A stretch of DNA of 64,000 nt, taken from positions 124,001 to 188,000 of the forward strand of contig NZ_CP011789.1 in the NCBI RefSeq assembly GCF_001636055.1, given 5' to 3'. Made by a program: the position numbers and the translations under genes. Shown piece after piece: positions 38,789 to 50,201 of this stretch (its first letter is position 1; every line of letters starts with the position of its first letter). The notes under the pieces are model-generated. The model did no database searches and was not told the origin of the DNA. It worked only from the letters and a program-made list of their open reading frames with translations. This DNA is from Pseudomonas putida (GTDB lineage: Bacteria; Pseudomonadota; Gammaproteobacteria; Pseudomonadales; Pseudomonadaceae).

Positions 38789-39454
38789 ATGCCCAAGGTC
38801 GGTATGCAACCCATCCGCCGCCAGCAGTTGATCGACGCCACATTGCAGGCTGTCGACCAGGTCGGTCTGGGAGATGCCAGCATTGCGCTGATTGCCCGTT
38901 TGGCCGGTGTGTCGAACGGCATCATCAGTCACTACTTTCAGGACAAGAACGGCCTGATCGCAGCGACCATGCGCTACCTCATGAATGCGTTGAGCGAAGG
39001 CACCGTCGCCCGCCGACAAGCCCTCACCGACGACAGCCCGCGGGCGCACCTGAGAGTGATCGTCGAAGGCAACTTCGACGCAAGCCAGGTCAGCGGCCCG
39101 GCAATGAAAACCTGGTTGGCCTTCTGGGCCGCCAGCATGCACCAGCCGTCCTTGCACAGGTTGCAGCGGATCAACGATCACCGCCTTTACTCCAACCTGT
39201 GCTGCCAGTTCCGTCGTGTCTTGCCGCTCTACCATGCACGCAAGGCTGCTCGCGGGCTGGCGGCCCTGATCGACGGCCTGTGGCTGCGTGGTGCGCTCTC
39301 GGGCGACGCGTTCGACACCGAGCAGGCAATACGGATCGCCTACGAATACATGGATCTACAACTGGCTAAGCAGCACGACCTGGCTACCAACCCCCAGGCG
39401 GCTGAACGATCGCACGCAGCGACTGCCCAACCGGCAGGAGCACGACGCGGCTAG
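38789..39454 (+). CDS. betI: Choline-responsive TetR-type repressor BetI
   Basis: BetI represses the bet genes until choline binds. The 221-residue protein has an N-terminal TetR helix-turn-helix (about 8-55; [33 protein letters not shown] then [13 protein letters not shown]) and the BetI ligand domain with [21 protein letters not shown], including the aromatic residues expected for choline binding. GAGGAG lies before the ATG. It is about 20-25 residues longer than the usual ~197; the extra C-terminal tail ([21 protein letters not shown]) is low-complexity. It is first in betI-betB-betA, 30 bases before betB. Confidence 0.95.
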   Translation: MPKVGMQPIRRQQLIDATLQAVDQVGLGDASIALIARLAGVSNGIISHYFQDKNGLIAATMRYLMNALSEGTVARRQALTDDSPRAHLRVIVEGNFDASQVSGPAMKTWLAFWAASMHQPSLHRLQRINDHRLYSNLCCQFRRVLPLYHARKAARGLAALIDGLWLRGALSGDAFDTEQAIRIAYEYMDLQLAKQHDLATNPQAAERSHAATAQPAGARRG

Positions 39455-39484
39455 CCAATCACACACTGCACTTGCGAGGACTCT

Positions 39485-40957
39485 ATGGCCCGTTTCGGAA
39501 CGCAAAAACTCTACATCGATGGTGGTTATGTCGACGCTGGCAGGGATGCCACTTTCGAAGCCATCAACCCGGCCACCGGCGAAGTCCTTGCCCACGTCCA
39601 GCGTGCGACCGAGGCTGACGTCGAGCGCGCCGTCGAGAGCGCCGAACGTGGCCAGAAAGTCTGGGCCGCGATGACCGCCATGCAGCGTTCGCGCATCCTG
39701 CGCCGCGCCGTCGACATCCTGCGCGAGCGCAACGACGAGCTGGCCATGCTGGAAACCCTGGATACCGGCAAGTCGTACTCCGAAACCCGCTACGTCGACA
39801 TCGTCACCGGTGCCGATGTGCTGGAGTACTACGCAGGCCTGATCCCGGCCATCGAAGGCGAGCAGATCCCGCTGCGCGAATCGTCCTTCGTCTACACCCG
39901 CCGCGAGCCGCTGGGCGTGACTGCCGGTATCGGCGCGTGGAACTACCCGATCCAGATCGCCCTGTGGAAGTCTGCGCCAGCCCTGGCCGCCGGCAACGCG
40001 ATGATCTTCAAGCCGTCGGAAGTCACCTCGCTGACCACCCTGAAGCTGGCCGAGATCTTCACCGAAGCCGGTCTGCCGGATGGCGTGTTCAACGTCCTGA
40101 CCGGCAGCGGCCGTGAAGTCGGCACCCTGCTGACCGAGCACCCGCGCATCGAGAAAGTCTCCTTCACCGGCGGCACCACCACCGGCAAGAAAGTCATGGC
40201 CAGCGCTTCGAGCTCCTCGCTCAAGGAAGTGACCATGGAACTGGGTGGCAAGTCGCCGCTGATCATCTGCGACGACGCCGACCTGGACAAGGCCGCCGAC
40301 ATCGCGATGATGGCCAACTTCTACAGCTCCGGTCAGGTCTGCACCAATGGCACCCGCGTGTTCGTTCCGGCAGCGATGAAAGCCGCGTTCGAAGCCAAGA
40401 TCGCCGAACGCGTCGCCCGCATCCGCATCGGCAACCCGGAAGACGAGAACACCAACTTCGGTCCGCTGGTCAGCTTCGCGCACATGGAAAGCGTCCTGGG
40501 CTACATCGCCAAGGGCAAGGAAGAAGGCGCCCGCGTGCTGTGCGGCGGTGAGCGTCTGACCGAAGGCGCGTTCGCCAAGGGCGCCTTCGTCGCCCCGACC
40601 GTGTTCACCGACTGCCGCGACGACATGACCATCGTCAAGGAAGAGATCTTCGGCCCGGTGATGAGCATCCTCACCTACGAAACCGAAGAAGAAGTCATCC
40701 GCCGCGCCAACGACACCGAGTACGGCCTGGCTGCGGGCGTATGCACCAACGACATCACCCGCGCACACCGCATCATCCACAAGCTCGAAGCCGGTATCTG
40801 CTGGATCAACGCCTGGGGTGAATCGCCAGCCGAGATGCCGGTTGGCGGCTACAAGCAGTCGGGCGTCGGCCGTGAAAACGGCGTCAGCTCGCTGGCTCAA
40901 TACACTCGCATCAAGTCGGTGCAGGTCGAGCTGGGCGGCTACAACTCGGTCTTCTAA
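39485..40957 (+). CDS. betB: Betaine-aldehyde dehydrogenase
   Basis: BetB oxidises betaine aldehyde to glycine betaine with NAD(P)+. The 490-residue protein is an aldehyde dehydrogenase with general-base Glu252 in ELGGKSPL, nucleophile Cys286 in [32 protein letters not shown] for the cofactor region, and [10 protein letters not shown]. The Cys286 numbering equals that of the P. aeruginosa enzyme. The C-terminus ends GGYNSVF. It lies in the betI-betB-betA unit, 76 bases before betA. Confidence 0.97.
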   Translation: MARFGTQKLYIDGGYVDAGRDATFEAINPATGEVLAHVQRATEADVERAVESAERGQKVWAAMTAMQRSRILRRAVDILRERNDELAMLETLDTGKSYSETRYVDIVTGADVLEYYAGLIPAIEGEQIPLRESSFVYTRREPLGVTAGIGAWNYPIQIALWKSAPALAAGNAMIFKPSEVTSLTTLKLAEIFTEAGLPDGVFNVLTGSGREVGTLLTEHPRIEKVSFTGGTTTGKKVMASASSSSLKEVTMELGGKSPLIICDDADLDKAADIAMMANFYSSGQVCTNGTRVFVPAAMKAAFEAKIAERVARIRIGNPEDENTNFGPLVSFAHMESVLGYIAKGKEEGARVLCGGERLTEGAFAKGAFVAPTVFTDCRDDMTIVKEEIFGPVMSILTYETEEEVIRRANDTEYGLAAGVCTNDITRAHRIIHKLEAGICWINAWGESPAEMPVGGYKQSGVGRENGVSSLAQYTRIKSVQVELGGYNSVF

Positions 40958-41033
40958 GACCGGTCTGGCCACGCCCGTGCCATTGCGTACGGGCGCTCCC
41001 GCTCCCTGAACACTGCCAACGAGGGTACTTTGC

Positions 41034-42731
41034 ATGTCCCAAGAATTCGATTACATCATCGTCGGTGCCGGTTCGGCCGGTAACACCCTGGCCACCCGCC
41101 TGACCGAAGACGCCAACGTCTCGGTGCTGCTGCTGGAAGCAGGCGGCCCCGACTACCGCTTCGATTTCCGCACCCAGATGCCGGCGGCCCTGGCCTTCCC
41201 GCTGCAAGGCCGCCGCTACAACTGGGCCTACGAGACCGACCCTGAGCCACACATGGATGGCCGCCGCATGGAATGTGGCCGCGGCAAGGGCCTGGGTGGC
41301 TCCTCGCTGATCAACGGCATGTGCTACATCCGTGGTAACGCCATGGACTTCGACGGCTGGGCTGAACTGCCAGGCCTGGAAGACTGGACCTACCTCGACT
41401 GCCTTCCGTACTTCCGCAAGGCCGAAACCCGCGACATCGGCCCGAACGACTACCACGGCGGCGACGGCCCGGTCAGCGTTGCCACGCCAAAAGCTGGCAA
41501 CAACCCACTGTTCCATGCCATGGTCGAAGCCGGTGTACAGGCCGGTTACCCACGCACTGAAGACCTCAACGGCTACCAGCAGGAAGGCTTCGGTCCGATG
41601 GACCGTTCGGTGACCAAGAACGGTCGTCGCTCCAGCACCGCCCGTGGCTACCTGGACCAGGCCAAGAAGCGCCCTAACCTGACCATCGTCACCCACGCCC
41701 TGAGCGACCGCGTACTCTTCGAAGGCAAGCGCGCCGTGGGTGTGACCTATCTGGTCGGTGACAGCGAAGAGCGCGTTGAAGCCCGTGCCCGCAAGGAAGT
41801 CATCGTCAGCTCCGGCGCCATCGCTTCGCCGCAGCTGCTGCAGCGCTCCGGTGTCGGCCCGCGCGCCCTGCTGGAGAGCCTCGACATTCCGGTGGTCCAC
41901 GACCTGCCGGGCGTCGGCGAGAACCTGCAGGACCACCTGGAACTGTATCTGCAGTACGCCTGCACCCAGCCGGTGTCGCTGTACCCATCGCTGCTGTGGT
42001 GGAACCAGCCGGCCATCGGTGCCGAGTGGCTGTTCAACGGCACCGGCATCGGCGCCAGCAATCAGTTCGAGGCCGGTGGTTTCATCCGCACCCGTCCTGA
42101 GTTCGAATGGCCGAACATCCAGTACCACTTCCTGCCGGTGGCGATCAATTACAACGGCTCCAACGGCGTGAAAGAACACGGCTTCCAGGCGCACATGGGT
42201 TCGATGCGTTCGCCAAGCCGTGGCCGTATCCAGGCCAAGTCCAAGGATCCGCGCCAGCACCCGAGCATCCTGTTCAACTACATGGCCACCGAACAGGACT
42301 GGCAAGAGTTCCGCGACGGCATCCGCCTGACCCGCGAGATCATGGCCCAGCCGGCGCTGGACCCGTATCGCGGTCGCGAAATCAGCCCAGGCGCGCACGT
42401 GCAGACCGATGAAGAGCTGGACAAATTCATCCGCGAGCACGCCGAAACCGCGTTCCACCCGTCCTGCTCGTGCAAGATGGGCACCGACGACATGGCGGTG
42501 GTCGATGGCGAAGGCCGCGTGCATGGCATGCAAGGCCTGCGCGTGGTCGATGCGTCGATCATGCCGATCATCATCACCGGCAACCTCAACGCCACCACGA
42601 TCATGATCGCCGAGAAAATCTCCGACAAGATCCGTGGCCGCAAGCCATTGCCACGCAGCACGGCCAAGTACTACAAGGCCAACGGTGCGCCGGTGAAGGG
42701 CAAGCCGATGCGTGAGGTGAAGCAGGCGTAA
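41034..42731 (+). CDS. betA: Choline dehydrogenase (GMC oxidoreductase)
   Basis: BetA is the membrane-associated FAD enzyme converting choline to betaine aldehyde. The 565-residue protein begins [19 protein letters not shown] (dinucleotide-binding GAGSAG at 11-16), has the GMC signatures [20 protein letters not shown] and [18 protein letters not shown], and near the C-terminus HPSCSCKMG (catalytic His) and [15 protein letters not shown] (second catalytic position, here Asn). It closes the bet unit and is followed by a REP pair and a terminator. Confidence 0.97.
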   Translation: MSQEFDYIIVGAGSAGNTLATRLTEDANVSVLLLEAGGPDYRFDFRTQMPAALAFPLQGRRYNWAYETDPEPHMDGRRMECGRGKGLGGSSLINGMCYIRGNAMDFDGWAELPGLEDWTYLDCLPYFRKAETRDIGPNDYHGGDGPVSVATPKAGNNPLFHAMVEAGVQAGYPRTEDLNGYQQEGFGPMDRSVTKNGRRSSTARGYLDQAKKRPNLTIVTHALSDRVLFEGKRAVGVTYLVGDSEERVEARARKEVIVSSGAIASPQLLQRSGVGPRALLESLDIPVVHDLPGVGENLQDHLELYLQYACTQPVSLYPSLLWWNQPAIGAEWLFNGTGIGASNQFEAGGFIRTRPEFEWPNIQYHFLPVAINYNGSNGVKEHGFQAHMGSMRSPSRGRIQAKSKDPRQHPSILFNYMATEQDWQEFRDGIRLTREIMAQPALDPYRGREISPGAHVQTDEELDKFIREHAETAFHPSCSCKMGTDDMAVVDGEGRVHGMQGLRVVDASIMPIIITGNLNATTIMIAEKISDKIRGRKPLPRSTAKYYKANGAPVKGKPMREVKQA

Positions 42732-42747
42732 TCCTGCACCGGCCTCT

Positions 42748-42829
42748 TCGCGGGCAAGCCCGCTCCCACAGGTACTGCACAAGTCTTCATGCCTGTGGTG
42801 AATCTGTGGGGGCGGGCTTGCCCGCGAAA
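42748..42829. repeat. Inverted pair of REP elements (REPIN-like) after betA
   Basis: TTCGCGGGCAAGCCCGCTCCCACAGG at the left end (in parts, 42748-42773) recurs in inverted form at 42805-42829. This is the abundant P. putida REP sequence, here as a head-to-head pair with a ~31-base spacer. Confidence 0.85.
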
Positions 42830-42849
42830 GGGCCCGCATAGTCAGCACA

Positions 42850-42879
42850 ACAAAAGGCACCCACCGCGGTGCCTTTTGT
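42850..42879 (+). terminator. Terminator downstream of betA
   Basis: CAAAAGGCACC pairs with GGTGCCTTTTG around a short loop; the T4 tail is brief. Confidence 0.75.
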
Positions 42880-42986
42880 ACATCTGCAGAAACGCTTTAC
42901 ATGCTGGCAATTCATCAGGTTAGAATCGATTGGCACGCGACTTGCCAGTCAAGTCATCTTTCTGCGATATCCCGGAGTACCTGCCT

Positions 42987-44729
42987 TTGGATGCCAGCAC
43001 CATCAACAGCCTGTTCCTGATCGGCGCACTGCTGGTGGGCGCAAGTATCCTGGTCAGCTCTCTGTCGTCGCGTCTGGGCATCCCTATCCTCGTCATCATC
43101 CTCGCGGTCGGCATGGTCGCCGGTGTCGATGGTGGCGGCATCATCTTCAACAACTACCCGACCGCCTACCTGGTGGGCAACCTCGCGCTGGCCGTGATTC
43201 TGCTCGACGGCGGCCTGCGCACGCGGGTGGCGAGTTTCCGCGTGGCCCTGTGGCCAGCCTTGTCGCTGGCCACGGTGGGCGTGCTCATCACCACCGGCCT
43301 TACCGGCATGGTCGCTGCCTGGCTGTTCGACCTGAGCCTGATCCAGGGCCTGCTGATCGGCGCCATCGTCGGCTCTACTGACGCCGCGGCGGTGTTCTCG
43401 CTGCTCGGTGGCAAAGGCCTGAACGAACGGGTCACGGCAACGCTCGAGATCGAGTCGGGCAGCAACGACCCGATGGCGGTATTTCTCACCGTCACCCTGA
43501 TCGACATGATCGCCAGCGGCCAGACCGGCCTGCACTGGAGCCTGCTGACCCACCTGCTGCGCGAGTTCGGCATCGGCGGCCTGCTGGGTCTGGGCGGCGG
43601 CTGGCTGATGCTGCAACTGGTCAACCGCATCAACCTGGCCGGCGGCTTGTACCCGATCCTGGTGGTCGCCGGCGGCCTGGTGGTGTTCTCGCTGACCAAC
43701 GCCCTGCACGGCAGCGGTTTCCTTGCCGTCTACCTGTGCGGCCTGGTGCTGGGCAACAAGCCGATCCGCAGCCGCCACGGCATCCTGCACATGCTCGACG
43801 GCATGGCCTGGCTGGCGCAGATCGGCATGTTCCTGGTGCTGGGGCTGCTGGTCACCCCGCACGACCTGCTGCCCATCGCCCTGCCCGCCCTGGGCCTGGC
43901 GCTGTGGATGATCCTCTTCGCCCGCCCGCTGTCGGTGCTGGCCGCACTGCTGCCGTTCAAGGCGTTCCACGGGCGCGAAAAGGGCTTCATTTCCTGGGTT
44001 GGCCTGCGCGGCGCGGTACCGATCATCCTTGCGGTGTTCCCGCTGATGGCGGGCCTGCCGGATGCGCAGTTGTTCTTCAACCTGGCGTTCTTCATCGTGC
44101 TGGTGTCGCTGCTGGTGCAAGGCACCAGCCTGCCGTGGATGGCCAAGCTGCTGAAGGTCACGGTGCCGCCAGATCCAGCGCCGATCTCGCGCTCGGCGCT
44201 CGAGGTGCATATCACCAGCGAATGGGAGCTCTTCGTCTACCGCCTGGGCGCGGAAAAATGGTGCATCGGCGCAGCCCTGCGCGAGCTGAAGATGCCCGAG
44301 GGCACGCGTATCGCCGCGCTGTTCCGTGGCGAGCAATTGCTGCACCCCTCGGGCAGTACCGTGCTGGAGGTCGGCGACATGCTTTGCGTAATCGGCCACG
44401 AGCACAACCTGCCCGCCCTGGGCAAACTGTTCAGCCAGGCGCCACAGCGCGGCCTGGACCTGCGCTTCTTCGGCGACTTCGTCCTCGAAGGCGATGCCGA
44501 ACTCGGCGCGGTGGCAGCGCTTTATGGCCTGAAACTCGACGGCCTGGATGCGAAAATGCCGTTGGCGCAGTTCATCCGACAGAAGGTCGGAGGCGCTCCA
44601 GTCGTAGGCGACCAGGTCGAATGGCACAGCACGATCTGGACGGTCGCGACCATGGACGGGAACAAGATCCAGAAAGTGGGCGTCAGATTCCCCGAAGGAA
44701 CCCGGCCCGGCCCGGGGCTGTTCCTCTAA
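42987..44729 (+). CDS. CPA1-type cation/proton antiporter with C-terminal TrkA_C domain (NhaP2/CvrA-like)
   Basis: The 580-residue protein has about 12 membrane segments (residues 5-385) with the CPA1 patterns [48 protein letters not shown] (ND pair for ion exchange) and [17 protein letters not shown] cytoplasmic TrkA_C-like domain (about 400-480) and a further C-terminal domain follow, the layout of NhaP2 (YcgO/CvrA) K+/H+ antiporters. The ion is inferred from that likeness. The start is taken as TTG at 42987 ([11 protein letters not shown]), with GGAG about 10 bases upstream; a TTG at 42930 would add 19 residues lacking membrane character. It directly precedes the mechanosensitive channel gene. 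Confidence 0.9.
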   Translation: MDASTINSLFLIGALLVGASILVSSLSSRLGIPILVIILAVGMVAGVDGGGIIFNNYPTAYLVGNLALAVILLDGGLRTRVASFRVALWPALSLATVGVLITTGLTGMVAAWLFDLSLIQGLLIGAIVGSTDAAAVFSLLGGKGLNERVTATLEIESGSNDPMAVFLTVTLIDMIASGQTGLHWSLLTHLLREFGIGGLLGLGGGWLMLQLVNRINLAGGLYPILVVAGGLVVFSLTNALHGSGFLAVYLCGLVLGNKPIRSRHGILHMLDGMAWLAQIGMFLVLGLLVTPHDLLPIALPALGLALWMILFARPLSVLAALLPFKAFHGREKGFISWVGLRGAVPIILAVFPLMAGLPDAQLFFNLAFFIVLVSLLVQGTSLPWMAKLLKVTVPPDPAPISRSALEVHITSEWELFVYRLGAEKWCIGAALRELKMPEGTRIAALFRGEQLLHPSGSTVLEVGDMLCVIGHEHNLPALGKLFSQAPQRGLDLRFFGDFVLEGDAELGAVAALYGLKLDGLDAKMPLAQFIRQKVGGAPVVGDQVEWHSTIWTVATMDGNKIQKVGVRFPEGTRPGPGLFL

Positions 44730-44763
44730 ACTCCGTTAGTGCCCTCTCGCAAGTAGTCTGCCT

Positions 44764-47700
44764 ATGTCCCTGCGCGTGTATGCCCGCGCAGCCCTCCTCG
44801 GGCTGTGCCTTTCCCTGTCGTTCGCCACTGTGGCGGCCGAGGTGCCGGCCGCTCCCGGTATTCAGAACAGCCTGGACAAGATTGCCGAGCGCAAGCTGCC
44901 GGAGCCCGAGCAGAAGGCGCTCCAGCAGGTCCTGGAACAGACCCTCACGCTGATCGCCAGCAAAGAGGATAGCGAGAAGAAACTCGCCGACCTCAAGCAG
45001 CAGTTGGCCGGTGCCCCCCAGGAAACCCGCGACAGCCAGCGCGAACTGGCCAAGCTCAAGGACAGCAAGGTCACGCCCGTAGCCCAGCGCTATGCCAGCC
45101 TCAGCGTACCGCAGCTCGAGCAGATGCTCAGCGAGCGCAGCACCCAGCAGGGCGAGCTGCAAAAGGCGCTGTCCGAAGCCAACAGCCTGATCATCAACTC
45201 CCAGACCCGCCCCGAACGTGCCCAGGCCGAGATCAGCAACAATCAGACCCGCGCCCAGCAGATCAACAACGCGCTGAAGTCGGGCAAGGACAACGGCAAG
45301 GCAATTTCCGCCGACCAGCGCAACCAGCTCAACGCCGAACTGGCCTCGCTCAACGCCCTCACCCTGCTGCGCCGCCAGGAGCTGGCCGGCAACAGCCTGC
45401 TGCAGGACCTGGGCAACGCCCGCCACGACCTGCTGATCGAGCGTGCCGCACGCCTGGAGCAAGAGATCCAGGACCTGCAGACACTGATCAACGAGAAGCG
45501 CCTGGCACAGTCGCAACAGACCGTCACCCAGCAGTCGATCGAAGCGCAGAAAGCCGGCGGCAGCACCCTGCTGGCCAACGAGAGCGCCGCCAACCTCAAG
45601 CTCTCCGACTACCTGCTGCGCAGCACCGACCGCCTCAACGAACTCACCCAGCAGAACCTGCAGACCAAGCAGCAGCTCGACACCCTGACCCAGGCCGACC
45701 AGGCGCTGGACGAGCAGATCAACGTGCTCAAGGGCAGCCTGCTGCTGTCGAAGATCCTCTACAAGCAGAAACAGGCGCTGCCGCACCTGAAGGTGGACCG
45801 CGACCTGGCCGACCAGATCGCCGATATCCGCCTGTACCAGTTCGAGGTCAACCAGCAGCGCGAGCAGATGAGCAGCCCGGTCAGCTACGTCGACAAGCTG
45901 CTGTCCACCCAGCCTGAGCAGGACGTCACCCCGCAACTGCGCAAGGCGCTGCTGGAAGTCGCCATCACCCGCAGCGACCTGCTCGAGCGCCTGAACCGCG
46001 AGCTTTCGGCATTGCTCAATGAGTCCATCACTCTGCAGCTCAACCAGAAGCAACTGCTGGGCACCGCGCAGAACCTGCGCACCACCCTCGATGAGCAGAT
46101 GTTCTGGATCCCCAGCAACAAGCCGCTGGACTGGGACTGGCTGCGCTATGTGCCCGAGCGCTTCGCCGACCAGGTCGCCAGCCTGCCCTGGGGCTCGGGT
46201 ATCAAGGAACTGGCCGACGGCCTGAGCCAGCGCCCGCTGCTGTTTCTGCCGCTGCTGCTGGTGATCGGCGCGCTGCTGTGGCGGCGCAAGTACCTGTACC
46301 AGCGCCTGGGCAAGGTGCACCAGGACATCGGCCACTTCCGTCGCGACAGCCAGTGGCACACGCCACAAGCGATCCTCATCAACATCCTCCTGGCCATGCC
46401 GGTAAGCCTGGGCCTGGCGCTGTGCAGCTACGCCTTGCAGATCGACGCCCGCGGCCAGAACGCCAACCTCGGCGCTGCGCTGTGGCAATTGGCCCAGGCC
46501 TGGCTGGTGTTCTACACCGCCTACCGCGTGCTGGCCCCCGGCGGCGTGGCCGAGGTGCACTTCCGCTGGCACAAGCCGCAGGTGGAGTTCCTGCGCGGTT
46601 GGGTACGCAGGCTCGGCACGGTGGTGCTGGCCCTGGTGGGTGTGGTCGCGGTGGCCGAACACCAGCCTTCGGCGCTGGCCGACGACGTGCTGGGCATCGG
46701 CGTGGTGCTGGCGTGCTATGCGCTGATGGCCTGGCTGCTCAGCCGCCTGCTGCTGAGCAGCCCGGCGCACCGCGACACGTCGCTGTTCCGCAAGGCGGTC
46801 GGGGTAGCGTTCACCGCGCTGCCGATCGCACTGTTCGTCGCGGTGTGCTTCGGCTACTACTACACCGCACTGAAACTCACCGACCGCCTGATCTATACCC
46901 TCTACCTGCTGCTGTTCTGGCTGGTGATTGAGGCGGCGTTCGTCCGTGGCCTGTCGGTGGCGGCGCGACGCCTGGCCTACCAGCGCGCATTGAGCAAGCG
47001 CGCGGCTGCCAAGGAAGGTCTGGACGGCGAAGTCATCATCGAGGAACCGACCCTGGACATCGAGCAGGTCAACCAGCAGTCCCTGCGCCTGATCCGCCTG
47101 GCCCTGCTCGGTGGCTTCATCGGTGGCTTGTACTGGGTATGGTCGGACCTGATCACCGTGTTCTCCTACCTCAACAACGTCACCCTGTACGAATACGCCA
47201 GCGGCACCGGCGCGGCAGCCAGCATGGTGCCGATCAGCCTCGGCGACCTGCTCGGTGCGCTGGTCATCGCCGGCATCACCATCGCCCTGGCCAGCAACCT
47301 GCCAGGCCTGCTGGAAGTGCTGGTGCTGTCGCGCCTGAGCCTGGCCCAGGGCAGTGCCTACGCGATCACCACACTGCTGTCCTACGTGATCGTCGGGGTG
47401 GGCATCGTCAGCACCCTGGCCACCCTCGGGGTGAGCTGGGACAAGCTGCAGTGGCTGGTCGCCGCCCTGTCTCTGGGCCTGGGCTTCGGCATGCAGGAGA
47501 TCTTCGCCAACTTCATCTCCGGCATCATGATCCTGTTCGAGCGCCCGGTGCGGATCGGCGACACCATCACCATCGGCAACCTGTCCGGCACGGTGAGCAA
47601 GATCCGCATTCGCGCCACGACCATTACCGACTTCGACCGCAAGGACATCATCGTCCCCAACAAGACGTTCATCACTGGCCAGTTGATCAACTGGTCGTTG

Positions 47701-48069
47701 ACCGACACGGTTACCCGAGTGACGCTCAAGCTGGGCATCGACTACGGCTCCGACCTGGACCTGGTGCGCGACCTGCTGCTCAAGGGTGCCCACGAAAACC
47801 CACGTGTGCTCAAGGACCCTGAGCCGATCGTGTATTTCCTGCAGTTCGGCGAGAGCTCGCTGGATCACGAGCTGCGCATGCACGTGCGCGACCTGGGCGA
47901 CCGCAACCCGACGCTGGACGAGATCAACCGCTACATCAACCGTGAGTTCAAGGCCCACGACATCAAGATCTCGGTGCGCCAGGTGGAGGTGTTCCTGATG
48001 GACACCAAGGGCGGCAAGCAGCAGATGATCCCGCTGGAGAGCAAACCCGACAGCACGCCACCGAGCTGA
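44764..48069 (+). CDS. Large mechanosensitive channel of the MscK/KefA type
   Basis: The 1101-residue protein has a signal peptide (ends ...FATVAAE), a periplasmic coiled-coil domain (about 30-460, Gln/Glu/Leu-rich), about eight to eleven membrane segments (from about 490), and a C-terminal MscS domain (about 850-1060) with GFGMQEIFANFISGIMILFERPVRIGDTI, VSKIRIRATTITDFDRKDIIVPNKTFITGQLINWS and ISVRQVEVFL. The length and order match MscK/MscM rather than small MscS. These channels release solutes on hypo-osmotic shock. It follows the antiporter by 34 bases and is probably co-transcribed. No strong Shine-Dalgarno is visible before the ATG. Confidence 0.92.
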   Translation: MSLRVYARAALLGLCLSLSFATVAAEVPAAPGIQNSLDKIAERKLPEPEQKALQQVLEQTLTLIASKEDSEKKLADLKQQLAGAPQETRDSQRELAKLKDSKVTPVAQRYASLSVPQLEQMLSERSTQQGELQKALSEANSLIINSQTRPERAQAEISNNQTRAQQINNALKSGKDNGKAISADQRNQLNAELASLNALTLLRRQELAGNSLLQDLGNARHDLLIERAARLEQEIQDLQTLINEKRLAQSQQTVTQQSIEAQKAGGSTLLANESAANLKLSDYLLRSTDRLNELTQQNLQTKQQLDTLTQADQALDEQINVLKGSLLLSKILYKQKQALPHLKVDRDLADQIADIRLYQFEVNQQREQMSSPVSYVDKLLSTQPEQDVTPQLRKALLEVAITRSDLLERLNRELSALLNESITLQLNQKQLLGTAQNLRTTLDEQMFWIPSNKPLDWDWLRYVPERFADQVASLPWGSGIKELADGLSQRPLLFLPLLLVIGALLWRRKYLYQRLGKVHQDIGHFRRDSQWHTPQAILINILLAMPVSLGLALCSYALQIDARGQNANLGAALWQLAQAWLVFYTAYRVLAPGGVAEVHFRWHKPQVEFLRGWVRRLGTVVLALVGVVAVAEHQPSALADDVLGIGVVLACYALMAWLLSRLLLSSPAHRDTSLFRKAVGVAFTALPIALFVAVCFGYYYTALKLTDRLIYTLYLLLFWLVIEAAFVRGLSVAARRLAYQRALSKRAAAKEGLDGEVIIEEPTLDIEQVNQQSLRLIRLALLGGFIGGLYWVWSDLITVFSYLNNVTLYEYASGTGAAASMVPISLGDLLGALVIAGITIALASNLPGLLEVLVLSRLSLAQGSAYAITTLLSYVIVGVGIVSTLATLGVSWDKLQWLVAALSLGLGFGMQEIFANFISGIMILFERPVRIGDTITIGNLSGTVSKIRIRATTITDFDRKDIIVPNKTFITGQLINWSLTDTVTRVTLKLGIDYGSDLDLVRDLLLKGAHENPRVLKDPEPIVYFLQFGESSLDHELRMHVRDLGDRNPTLDEINRYINREFKAHDIKISVRQVEVFLMDTKGGKQQMIPLESKPDSTPPS

Positions 48070-48123
48070 GTGGACGCTGATGGGTGCAAGCGCCCAGAAT
48101 GCCTGCGAGGGCTTTGCCCTCGA

Positions 48124-48184
48124 TCGCGGGACAAGCCCGCTCCCACAGGAAACCGAGTTCTGTAGGTGCGGGCTTTGCCCCGCG
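48124..48184. repeat. Inverted REP pair between mscK-like gene and selO
   Basis: TCGCGGGACAAGCCCGCTCCCACAGG-type sequence at 48124-48149 is followed by the inverted form CTGTAGGTGCGGGCTTTGCCCCGCG at 48160-48184. Both are variants of the REP seen after betA. Confidence 0.8.
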
Positions 48185-48217
48185 CAGGGCCGCAAGGCGG
48201 CACCATGTCACCGATAG

Positions 48218-49693
<1,476 letters not shown>

Positions 49694-49766
49694 ACAACAC
49701 CTGATCCTGTGACAGCGGGCTTGCACGCTGTCACAGGTTATATGTGAAGCCTATTGCGGAGAAAAC

Positions 49767-50201
49767 ATGTCCGACCCACTGGTAATCCCCTGCCCGCACT
49801 GCAACGGCCTCAACCGCCTGCCCAGCGAACGCCTGGGCGACAGCCCGAAATGCGGGCGCTGCAAGCAGGCGGTATTGCTCGACAAGCCCTTCGAGCTCAG
49901 CGAAAGCACCTACGCCAGCCAGATAAAGGGCGACCTGCCTTTGCTGGTGGACGTCTGGGCCGACTGGTGCGGCCCGTGCAAGAGCTTTGCACCGACCTTC
50001 GAACAGGCGGCCCGCCAGCTCAGCGGCCGCTGCCGCCTGGCCAAGCTCGACAGCGAGGCCAACCGCAACCTCGCCGGGCAACTGGGCATCCGTTCGATCC
50101 CCAGCCTGATCCTGTTCAGGAACGGCCGCGAAGTCAGCCGCCAGGCGGGGGCGTTTCCACTCCAGTCGTTGCTGGAATGGGTGCGCAGCCAAGGGATCTA
50201 A
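49767..50201 (+). CDS. trxC: Thioredoxin 2 with N-terminal zinc-binding domain
   Basis: The 144-residue protein has two CxxC pairs at the N-terminus (CPHC near 8-11 and CGRC near 28-31) that bind zinc in TrxC, then a thioredoxin domain with the WCGPC active site (near 69-73) and the cis-Pro segment RSIPSLILFRNG. TrxC reduces disulfides under oxidative stress and in E. coli is OxyR-controlled; no OxyR site was identified here. Its stop overlaps the stop of the convergent ParA-type gene by three bases. Confidence 0.95.
   Translation: MSDPLVIPCPHCNGLNRLPSERLGDSPKCGRCKQAVLLDKPFELSESTYASQIKGDLPLLVDVWADWCGPCKSFAPTFEQAARQLSGRCRLAKLDSEANRNLAGQLGIRSIPSLILFRNGREVSRQAGAFPLQSLLEWVRSQGI

Noticed and set aside
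42930..42986. Extended N-terminus of the antiporter from the TTG at 42930
   Set aside because: The added 19 residues lack membrane character and a ribosome site; the start at 42987 gives the family-like N-terminus behind GGAG.
42954..44627. 557-codon open frame on the minus strand opposite the antiporter
   Set aside because: Extremely Gln/Arg/His-rich antisense translation without domain features.
44683..48195. 1170-codon open frame on the minus strand opposite the MscK-like gene
   Set aside because: Composition is repetitive Gln/Leu/Val from antisense reading of a coiled-coil gene; the plus-strand protein has clear MscS motifs.
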